Both the position numbers and the translations under genes were made by a program. 35,971 bases of DNA from Prasinococcaceae sp. CCMP 1430 (Eukaryota > Prasinodermophyta > Palmophyllophyceae > Prasinococcales > Prasinococcaceae). Below the pieces are notes generated by a model that saw only the letters and a list, made by a program, of their open reading frames with translations, ran no database searches and was not told the DNA's origin. The stretch covers positions 69,341-105,311 of the forward strand of contig RQSC01001045.1 of assembly GCA_013416795.1 (NCBI GenBank), read 5' to 3'. Positions 8,201-16,800 of this stretch are shown here, piece after piece; the stretch's first letter is position 1; every line of letters begins with the position of its first letter.

Positions 8201-8344
8201 GCCTCAGAGTCGGAGGTGGGCCACGCACGTGGCGCACTGCGGCTGGTGGACGGCTGCGAGTGGAACCTGCTGTGCAACGGGGACTGTGCGTGCGCGCACG
8301 CCGCGCACGCGCCACCGCAACGCATGGCTCATTGCTCCGACTGA
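5219..8344 (+). CDS. Bifunctional sulfotransferase - GT8 glycosyltransferase fusion
   Basis: One open frame of about 1041 codons; 5219 is a GTG, so the true start lies in an upstream exon. Residues about 105-475 form a PAPS-dependent sulfotransferase. The 5'-phosphosulfate loop YFIVGARKGGTTALF is at about 107, a GEASVAY segment follows, and the 3'-phosphate motif IIYILREPLARAQSQFLM is at about 225-242. A closing APHNAALRALL matches the family's end. A Ser/Thr-rich linker spans about 480-690. Residues about 690-1000 are a GT8 (glycogenin-like) domain: FMLRAWGMTEYARVAVVDTD with the DxD metal site D804-T-D806, then PLNAGMIVMEPS and GPQGFLYWFF. Likely a Golgi enzyme adding a sugar and a sulfate to a glycan; donor and acceptor are unknown. 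The tail is Cys-rich (CEWNLLCNGDCACAH). Domain calls are firm; coupled activity is inference. Confidence 0.85.
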   Translation: MNGLTVVRMAERQQLWQRSPRDDSDSTNARPGDDARPPHARLLLASAEEKEITGEASDHGSVAFSQMESAGATDTTRKQLRASEQLQTPATNGDPAAPSRRACAPTYFIVGARKGGTTALFRYPNRARRSRPLANSETKARDELQRLVRECNGHWFPAEVQPSAGVDLGDAADQLESEADGEDGTVTGAALHHRGDVLLPIAGEASVAYAATCGAMEALAAACGSSVRIIYILREPLARAQSQFLMRERLSPGLTLPRHASFEEVFADDVERFRRWQLSTSRNVTRARTATSEAGTEDALQQPCWGGAWPNNYVWDGLYDLHLRRIMRAFPDAGNGRRMLVLRSEDVWAHPEEALGHVLQWLGVANETHVQLPFGKKRAQSPALVNARPSKLSEATQRAVRMSSRTNRAPSGQRAAQQLAPGELGAGTESQYQGDERLLVTSATRSLAEATFAPHNAALRALLEGPLRAAAWRPSSASESSAATPTSVHHAAATSNDTKEETQHMMHDQRDTLTGDRALDRGGRRQLLAQGGGSKWASGSRIHDRIVSGTNGASFKGARSKRGRRADTASFLTTSSSDESEKNKPSSSWVETDTLPASVPTLPTSDISLHCVQGAPPASESHAVVMPVDTWPGFPAPVSSSVPDAGSLRVSTGSEQRAGAGIAPATHRPVVMTAEEAQWWLTRPLALAWSLRYGEGATRARVIFLTTRAGAERIDALSYHRGNVSTRSSTNITDVGGTDLSWLGRAMKWLDMRVVAADMPLEESAFDADHLADLRAGPNCCSWREFFMLRAWGMTEYARVAVVDTDLFFVGSLDPLLTSKCFSGQTLASAARGTPLNAGMIVMEPSTSVLAEMIDALRRGAYDPAYGWNAEGWPMSLAQVRANNTRTCALCGRRKVMIGGSSVVVPHTHGAEGPQGFLYWFFTTAGRWAAQVDSAGVGGAELFIRTGTAGHARPATRTLGAHAQTSRHTTRARAVLRATSGGAHGDMLYHGVGSASESEVGHARGALRLVDGCEWNLLCNGDCACAHAAHAPPQRMAHCSD

Positions 8345-8989
8345 CCTGCACCACCAACGACACTCTCCTTACACGCGTGCCACGTACCGGCTGACGCCGT
8401 CCTACGCCGCCAACCAGACCGAGATCAGTGCGGCAGCGCCCCGCCCGCCCCGCGCGTGCTTCACAAGGTCCGCGCGCGCGGGGACACGACACACAGAGAC
8501 ATAGAACGGGCACTCATTACGAGCGCGCGCACGCTTTGCCGTGCCCCCCCCCCTCCCCCCCAACCCCAACCCCGCCCCACGTGCCACTGACATTCGCGAG
8601 CTCCTCCTTCTGCCGCCTCGTGTCCCCAACCCGCTTTCTCGCGAAGGCCTTCGATCGCTGCCCGCAGGAGACTCGCGCGCCGTTGGCCGCCGCCAAGGCA
8701 GCGGCGCTTCGCGCGCTACGCGAGGCGCTTCCGGAGGGCGCTGCAATTGCGGCGTCCGCCGCCGCGGGCGGGGGCACGCAGGGAGGCGCGATCGGGGCGG
8801 GCGGCGCTCTGCTGGAGTCCTCAGCTGCGCGTGCTCAGATGGGCAGGAAGGAGTACCGCGGCGTACTCGGCGGTTCCCGTCGCGCCTAGCAGTAGAGGAA
8901 ACACATCTTCTCCACATGCTCGACGGCGTGCGCGCGCTACCTCCGCGAGCGCGCGTTTTGTCTCGGCGTTGATCAGTGCGCGCGCACCC
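8345..8989. other. Convergent spacer between 8344 (+) and 8990 (-)
   Basis: 645 bases between the 3' ends of two genes. It includes a C-rich tract at about 8541-8577. An Ala-rich plus-strand reading at about 8600-8888 is open but shows no domain, start or splice support. Nothing else is supported here. Confidence 0.5.
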
Positions 8990-10243
8990 CTACGCGTCCT
9001 GCTCCGGCTCGAGCCGTAGCCTGCTGTAGATGGCGTACCGCACGGAGTCGCCCAGGTTTGGGCCACCAGCGTGCTGTAGCCACGGATGAAAAACAATGAG
9101 AGTTCCGGGCACCGGCGCGAGAATGGGCACGGCCTCGGGCGGCTCCGGCGGGCGGGCGCCACCCATTCCCGCGCGCTCGCACGCCCCTGCACCCGCGCGA
9201 TGCTCGGGTCTGTGCGAGCCCGGTCGCACCCACAGGCAGCCGTCCCTCTCCGACCGGACCGGCGACAAGAACACGCCCACCACAAAGTCCAGCCGCTTCT
9301 TGGAGTTGTACTTTTCCGCGTCGGTGTGCCAGTCCATGCGGCGCAGCAGCGGCGGCAGCGCGTCGCCGCCGCCACAGGCGTCCGCCGACGGGTAGAGCGG
9401 GTAGCGCAGCGCCACCTGCGCTCCCCACGGCTTGGTGCACATGCGCCGGCCGCCCAGGGCGGCCTCGGAGAGCGCCTGGACGGGCCCCCTCACCAGGTCG
9501 CGCAGCGCCGCCTGCTGTGCGAGCGAGCACGTACACCTGTGCCCACTGCCCAGCTTCACCAGCGGCGCGGCGCCCTCCTCGGCGAATTCCGAGCCTATGG
9601 CGCCCTCCTCCACGTCCTCGACGATGTTCGCCGAGCCGAGAAAGTGGTTGAGCACGCGCAGCGCCGCGGACACCTTGCCCTCGGGACATGCGCCCGGCAC
9701 TACCACGTACCCGTCGCGCTCGTACGCCGCCGCGAGCGCGACAGCGTCAGCGCGGTCGAGCCCGCCAGCTCGCGTCTGCGCCTTCGCCTGAGCGCCTGCT
9801 CGCGCGTGCTCGCTCGCTGGCGTGCCGGCAAGCGAGTCTGCGCCACCGCCTGTGCCATCGCCGTCGTCGTCATCTCTGTACCACACCGCCTCAGGCGAGC
9901 CCGCGCGCACCAGCCGCAGCGCGCCGCTGCTCGAGTCGAATGCGAGCGCGTGCGCGGGTGCGTTAGCAGGCCGTAGCTCCACGCCCGCGCGGACGGGCGC
10001 CGCCGCCGCCCCCTCGCCACCGCCACGCCTCGCCTCATCCTCGTCGCCGTCGCATCCGCCGCCGCCAGTGCCCTCGCAGGCTCGGGCGAGCGACCACAGG
10101 CTCACGCCCGCGGCGACGTCCGCTGCGAATTTGACCGCGCCAGCGGCGGACTGCGCTCGGCCGTGCACGAGCCGCGCGTACGGCGCGCCCGGCCGCGCGA
10201 GCAGTGGCGCCCCCACCCCCGCGCACACCCACGCAACACCCAC
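8990..10243 (-). CDS. Phytanoyl-CoA dioxygenase (PhyH)-like Fe(II)/2-oxoglutarate oxygenase
   Basis: Members hydroxylate lipid or small-molecule substrates using Fe(II), O2 and 2-oxoglutarate. About 417 codons; TAG at 8992-8990. The catalytic half begins near residue 170 (YERDGYVVVPGACPEGK). It has the iron motif H306-T-D308 in MDWHTDAEKYN, LWVRPGSHRPE as in PhyH proteins, the distal iron His H391 in LQHAGGPN, and R402 in SVRYAIYSR as the likely 2-oxoglutarate-binding Arg. The first 160 residues are Ala/Gly-rich with two short segments (VKFAADVAAGVSLW and LRLVRAGSPEAVWY) that faintly recall lectin-like blades. The frame opens at GTG with an in-frame TGA nine codons or fewer before it and no ATG, so a 5' exon is missing. 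Substrate cannot be deduced. Confidence 0.85.
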   Translation of the reverse strand: MGVAWVCAGVGAPLLARPGAPYARLVHGRAQSAAGAVKFAADVAAGVSLWSLARACEGTGGGGCDGDEDEARRGGGEGAAAAPVRAGVELRPANAPAHALAFDSSSGALRLVRAGSPEAVWYRDDDDGDGTGGGADSLAGTPASEHARAGAQAKAQTRAGGLDRADAVALAAAYERDGYVVVPGACPEGKVSAALRVLNHFLGSANIVEDVEEGAIGSEFAEEGAAPLVKLGSGHRCTCSLAQQAALRDLVRGPVQALSEAALGGRRMCTKPWGAQVALRYPLYPSADACGGGDALPPLLRRMDWHTDAEKYNSKKRLDFVVGVFLSPVRSERDGCLWVRPGSHRPEHRAGAGACERAGMGGARPPEPPEAVPILAPVPGTLIVFHPWLQHAGGPNLGDSVRYAIYSRLRLEPEQDA

Positions 10244-10895
10244 CCCCCTTCAACACCCCTACCGTACACCAAACCCTACTTCATTCAAACCCTTAAAACC
10301 ATGTCAAGCCGAAACCAACGGCGCCTGCGCCGCGCAGCCAGCCTCTGCACACGAGCAACGGAGGCTGATGATGGCGCGCCGCAGTGCGTGCATCTGCGCG
10401 GATTTACCCGGGGTAGGCATCATTGTCCCCAATGCTCCCATCGCATCGTCCCAGGAATTCTTTTCTGATCCCGGGTCTACCCCCGGTGAGTTTCCCGCCT
10501 CGTGTGCGCGCTTTGAAAACGAGGATGGCCGCGCGCGAAAAGCGCTTTCGCGCGCAAACGCCCCCGGGCGGGGAGGGGTGGGGGGTAAGGGGGCGGGCGG
10601 GGCAGGGTGGGCGGGTGTGCCGCTGCCACAGCGCGCGTGGCAGGCGGGTGAGGGTAAGAGGGGGTGGGGAGAAGGGGGGGTGGGCAAGGGGCAAGGGGAG
10701 GGGAGGGGGAAGGGTTCTTGGGCGCTGGCAGGTTTGCGCGCACCGCGTGGTGGAAGGCGACGGCCGGGGAGAGGCGTTGGGCTGGGCCGCGGGGGCGCGG
10801 AGCCGCGCGGGCCGCGCGGGCCGGCCGCGCTGTGGATGGCGCGCTGAGCTGAGCGGCTGGGGGCTGAGTCGGCGACACGTGCGGAGGCGGTCGCA
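10244..10895. promoter_or_regulatory. Divergent promoter region with G-rich tract
   Basis: 652 bases between the PhyH-like gene (-) and the coiled-coil gene (+). Bases 10560-10720 are a purine/G-rich run with many GGGG blocks, which could form G-quadruplexes on the plus strand. Bases 10406-10490 contain short palindromic words (TACCCGGGGTA; CATTGTCCCCAATG) and an imperfect inverted pair (ACCCGGGGTAG / CTACCCCCGGT). A 5' exon of the PhyH-like gene may also lie here, but I cannot define it. Confidence 0.45.
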
Positions 10896-13800
10896 ATGCA
10901 GCCACGTTCGCCCACGTCGTGGTGGGCTGCGGGCGGTTTCGACGAGGAGGAGTTCGCGCGCGAGGCGAGCGCGCTCGCGAGCGCTGTCGCTGCAGGGCCG
11001 ACGCCGGGGCCTCCGCCGCGCGGCGCGGTGGAACACACGGTGGCTGCGCAGAGTGAAGTAGTCGGCTTCAGCGACCGGCTCGAGCAAGCCTCGGGCGATG
11101 ACCCATCGCCACCTGCGAGCGGGATTGAGGGCCACCTGCGAACGCCAGACAGCGGGGTGCAAGGAGGACAAGGTGGCAGCAACAGCAGCGGCGAAGCAGC
11201 CAGCTCCATCTCACCCGACGTCGCTGCTCCCACATCACAGAGTGAGGGCCGCGTGCGCAGCGTGTACAACAACCTGCAATTCGACGCCGAGGTCAGCTCC
11301 GAGGGCGAGGCCGACAGCGTGAGTGGCGGCACAGACCCGGCCGCGGCCGACGCCGATGATTGCGGCGGCGACCGCGCTGAAGCCGAAGCTGCCAGCCGGC
11401 CCAGCGGCGCGAGCGGAGACGGAGAGGCCACCGCCGCTCCGAGGCCAGCGGTAGGCGCTGCGACGCTCGTGCTGATGGCGGCTGCCGCGCAGAGCGCCCG
11501 CACCGTAGCATCGGCCAACACGATGCTGGCAGGCTTCACGCATGGCGTCGAGGAGGACGTGGAGGCGCTTCGCGACCACCGACACGCCATTGCTGATGGC
11601 GTAGCTGCGGCGGCGAAGGCGGCGGCCGCGGACGAGGTCAACGTAGATTCGAGCAGCGACGAGGAGGGCGCGCGCGCCCAATCCCGGTCCCGGTCCCTGC
11701 AGGAGCAGATGAAAATGGCTGGGGAGGCCGGTGAGGAGGAGCGCGCGCTACTGGTCGCCATCACCGAGGCGCGGGAACAGCGCGTGCTCTCGCAGCGGGA
11801 GCTCCGCGCGGACGCGTACGAGCAGGCCGGCGAGCTTGCGAGACGGAAAAAAGAAGCAACCGCTGGCGAAGACAAAGAAAATGTCGGGCAGGGCCGACGC
11901 CACAAGCGACCCAAGTGCGAGCATGACACGGTAGTCGAGGCGTCCGTGTCGGGTGCTGCGATTGAAGACTCCGAGGATGCTGACCTTGCCGCTGATTCGG
12001 GCGGCGAGGTGCTGTCGACCGAGGTGTCCGCGGCGATGGCACGCGCGGAGCTCGCCGATGCCGATCGACAGCTACGAGCGGCCCAGGCCGAGCGCGATGC
12101 GGTGACGAGCGAGGTGAGGGACTTGCACAGCACGCGCTCGAGACTTCTCGACGAGTGCACTGCTCTGCGGCGGCTTGGAGCGCACGAGCGTGGTGTGGTC
12201 AGCACGTCCGCCCTTGCACCCGAAGATTGTGTTGAACAGGATCTAGTGGATGCACGAGGGCGTGATGCGTGCACGGGCACAGACCCCGTTCGTTCAGCGG
12301 ATGCGTGCTCGCAGTGTGACGTGGACGACCCCTGCATGACAGGAGCGACGACAGGGGGTGTAGAATGCAGCGCGCGTGGGCCTCAATCCCCTGTCACGTC
12401 AGAGGCTTCTTCGGAGGCCGCGCTCGACTCGCTGCAGGCCGAGATTGACGCCGCTGATGCGTCACTCACGCACCTGCGCGCCAAGGAGGCGGAACAGCGT
12501 GAGACGATCGTGGGGCTCGACCGGATGATAGCGACCATGCACATGGAACACGAACGCCTCAGCGCAGCGTTGTCGCACGAAAGCGGACCCGATCAGACGC
12601 CGGCGACGTGCGTAGACGTTGCTCTTGACGCATGGCCGCTTGTGGAGGGGCGGCGAGCGCTGGTACCCGACCACGAGCTCTCTCAAGTCAACGCCTCCGT
12701 GCAGACATCCGATGCAAAGGAATCGGCGTGTGCGCCGTCGACATGTGACGTTGCTGTGGACGCGCTACCCATGCCTGTTTTGACGACACCAACAGAGGAG
12801 GCGTCGGCCGTGATCGATGCAGATGTCGTGGTGGCAGAGGCACGCGCGGACGTTGCAGCTGCACTCGCCGAGGTCGCTTCACTACGCCGCACGCACGCCT
12901 CTGAGCTCGCGCTACAAAAGGCCGAGTTCGCAGAGGAGCGCGCGACTGCTTCCGCTCGCGTCGAATCGGCCATGGCGAGGAAAGAGGCCGAACTACGAGC
13001 CTGCATCGCTGAGCGAGACAGTCTTCGCGCTAGCGTGGACGACACATCGGCGCTCCGTGCTGAGCTTGAGGCCTGTCATCAACGAATGAAGGCCGATAGC
13101 CTCGAAGTGTCCGCGCGTGTCACCGCATTTGCCATGGTTTCGTCGGCGGTGCGGGACAAGCACGCGGCTCAGGCCGTGGCCGATACCGAGAATGCACTTG
13201 CGGCTGCGAAAGTGGAAGCAGTCGACGCTGTTCGCGACCGCGATCTGGCCGTGCAACTGCAGAAGACAGCCGACAGACGGGCAGCGGAGGCCGTGGCGTG
13301 CGCGGAGGGCATGCAATCGCAACTCCATGTCGCTCAGACAGAGCTCGCCGCCCTTCGCGCTGTCGGGTTTGCGTCCCACTCTAAGCTTGAGACGGCCGAG
13401 GCCGTTCTTGGCGCTGCGCACGACAAGATGGCCGGGCTGAGGCAGAACGAGAGCGAGGCGATCATGCGACTGCAAGCGGCGGAGAAAGGGCTGGCAACTG
13501 CAAAGGAGGAAGTGCACAGCCTGCGAATGGCAAACGAGAGCGCCGAAGCGCGGCTGGCAAAGCTTGAGCAGGATCTTTCCCGCGCTCGGCAGGAGGCTCG
13601 CACGTGCAAGGAGGAAGAGAACAAGGCTCGGGCGCGTGCTGCGGACGCCGAGGCCGAGGTTGTGCGCGTGCATGGATGCGATCTTCGGAGTATGCAGGGA
13701 GATGCTCTCGACCGAGTTGCCAAGGCTGAATCCGCGGCGGCAGCATCCGTGAGGAAGCTGCGCATTGCAACGGCTGGCGAGGACGAGGCATTGCGGAGAG

Positions 13801-16800
13801 CAACCGAGGCGGAGGAGCGCCTTGCTACGGCGCGGCGCCAGGTCGAGGCCGCTGAGGAGGCCGCCGCCTCTGCGCTGGAGAAATGCATGCGCGCTGAGCG
13901 CGGGCGGGAAGCTGCCATAAATGAGGCCCGCGCCGCTGCTGCGGCTACCGAGCGCATCCGCAGGAGGCGCCAGGCTGACAAGACGGCGTCAAGTGAGCGG
14001 GAAGGCGCCGCTTTCGCCGAGATACAAGATCTACGTGCCAAGCTCGAAGCCGCACTCGACCGTGCGGCAGTGATCGAGGAAGACGCACGCCTCTATGCGT
14101 CGGGGGCAGTGGACTCAGGCGATGGCGGTGCCCGTCGTGCAGACGAGGTGATCACGCCAAGACTTTCGCGCGAGCTCGAGCAGCGTCGCGAGCTGTCTCA
14201 AAAGCGGCGAGCACTTACGCACGACTTTGTCGAGCTCCAGCATGAGGAGTCGCGAGCCGTTCGTGACAGCATGGAGGCGGAGTTCAAGGCCAGGCTCGCT
14301 GAGGTCGTCACCAAGCACCGCAGCGCTGCTAAGGAGGGGGCCTCCAAGCAAAAGGCCGCTATCGAGAAGATGCGCGCGAGGCTGGCTTCCGCGGAACGCC
14401 AGCGTGATGAGCTCGAGTTGACGCTTACACTTGCGCAGGATGCTCTAGACAGGGAGAAGGAAGCGGCCCTTACGGCGCAGCGCCATGCAGAAGCCGCTGA
14501 ACTCGCGGCTGCGCGTGCGGAGCGCGCACAGGACGCGGTCACTTCTGGCGTGGAGGCAGATGGTGCGCGCACCGAGACGACGCTTGAGCACGTCCAAGAC
14601 GCGATGGATGTCCTGGAGGCGCGACTCCAGGAGGCCGAGGCGCGTGCTAGGCAGGCTGAGGCCCACATTGAATCCGTCGAGGAGCAAGCCCACGCGCACG
14701 AGCGTGCTCGACTGGAAGCCGAGTCCAACGCAAAGGGGCTTCAGGTGCGCGCCGGTATCGCTGCGGAGCAAGCGAAGGCAGCCGAGGGCCGAGCTGATGA
14801 GCTGCAACAGCGCCTCGATGTACTGAGCGCCCGGGAAAAGCTCGCAACCGCCAGCACTGTGGGTGCGCCCCCTGAATCCGTCGCGGTGGCGTACGATGGG
14901 GGCCCATCGAACGGGAGCGTTGCGCAGCTAGTACAGGAGCTTGCGGTGGCGCGGGCGGAGGTCGTGCGGCTACAGGCAGAGCGCGCTGACCTTGAGAAGG
15001 CTGTGAACGAAGCAACGACGGCGGCGGCGGCTCTGAGCGCCCAGCGGATCGCGGCGACGGAGCATGCAGTGGCTGAGGCGACAGAGGCTGAGAGGCGAAA
15101 GGCGTCTGTGACTCTCCAAGAAGCGGCGGCTGAGCTCGAGGCGACGAAGGCGAGTGAGGCGGCGGCGGATGCTCGTGCTACCGAGTACGAGAGTGCCCTG
15201 GCTGGCGCGCGTGCTGAGGTGGAAAGGCTCGGAGCTATGCTACAAGCATCTGAGGACGAGGTGGAAAGTCTCCGAGTTCAGCTGAAAGAAGCGATAGCAC
15301 AGGACATGCGTGCGAGCGCAGAGGCTGAAGCGTCCCTCCGCGCTGCCAAGGTGGAGGTGGCGGAGGCCCTCGCTGCGCTGGACTGCTCGGACGCGGAGGT
15401 GCTTGACCTTCGCTCGAAGTTGACTGCCGCCACCGCAGCGGCCAGCGATGCACGTGTGGAGGCTGACGAGCTCTCCCAGCAACTGGAGTCAGCGAGACAG
15501 GCTGCAGATGATGCGAGGGTCACGGCTGCTGACACTCTCGCAGAAGCTGCTAGTTGGTGCGAAAGTGCCGCCGCCGAGGCGCAGCTGCGCGGCGAAGTGG
15601 CGCGTCTAAACGGTCAGCTGGAGGATGCCGAAGTTGAAGCTCGGCAGGGCTCTGAGCGAGCGACGGAGCTCTCTGTCGAACTCAATGACGTGCGCGCGCG
15701 TGCCCATGGGATCGAGGAGGAACTCGCTCGTGCGAAGGGCGAGCTCAAACGTACTGAGGTGACCAAGGAAAGAGCTGAGGCTGAAAAACGAAGGGCGCAA
15801 GATGAGCTCACTCGCATGCAGGCCGCAGAGGACGGCTTGCAGTGCTCACTGGCGCAGGCGTGCGCTGCTAAGAAGGCGGCCGAAAGTGAGCAGAAACGAA
15901 TCCGGATCGAGCTCGAGCAAGCGTTGTCTGCGCGGGACGACGCTGTCGGCAGGGTGACCGTGCTCGAGGCAGAAGTGATGCGCCTGAGCATTGAATGCAA
16001 CGAAGCCATGGATGCGAAGGGGGAGCGCGCGCGCGCCCTTGTGGAGCAACAGGCGCTTCAAGCGGATCTTCATCTGGCCAATCAGGCCTCGGAGTCGCTG
16101 AAGTCTGACTTGCTGGAGATTCGCGAGCGAGAGCGGAAGCTGCTAGGCGAAATTTCGGCCCTTCACACCCAGGCGGCCGAAGCGAGGAGCGCTGCTAGCG
16201 AGCAGCATGCAGAGCTCGTGCGCGAAAGGAATGAGGCCATCGATGCGGCGACGGCCACCCTCGAGACACTTCGCTACGAGCGAGCACGATGTTCGGCACT
16301 GCGCGCGTCGTATCTACGCCGCGGTGGTGCAATCCGACGACGGCTGCGTATGGAGCTTAGGTCTGCGTGTGAGGAGGCTCTTGCGGCCAGGCAGGCCATC
16401 GCTGTTGCTGACTCCATATCGAGCAAGGCCGAGCGTGCGGCGCGCGATGCCGAAGATGCGCAGCGTGCGCTGTCGGCGGAGCTTGCCAGCGTCCGCGAGG
16501 CGCGCGATGAGGCCGCTGCGCAGGCCGACGTCGCCCTCCGGCGTCTTGAAAGGGCCAACAAGAGCCACGACAAGGCGCTGCAGGGTTTGCATCAGCGGCT
16601 CACGAAGGCCGATGCGGGTCTGCGGGCGGCGAATCGCGCAGCTGAGATAGCACGAGACGACAGCGCGAGGCTTGCTCGCGAGGCGCAGGACGCTCAAAGC
16701 TTGGCGACTGCTGCGAACGATGCGCGCGCATCGTCTGACCAGACGGCTGGCGAGGCGAGGCAGCGCGCTGAGGAGGCGGAGGCAAGATTGGCGCAGGCTG

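Noticed and set aside
8428-8889. 153-codon plus-strand frame in the convergent spacer
   Set aside because: Ala-rich and without a recognisable domain, start context or splice continuity.
10468-10479. ATCCCGGGTCTA shared with 30114-30125, both upstream of plus-strand genes
   Set aside because: A 12-base match is expected by chance many times within 36 kb, and the flanks do not match.
10304-12337. 677-codon minus-strand frame rich in Ser and Ala
   Set aside because: Antisense to the coiled-coil gene and its promoter; composition effect only.
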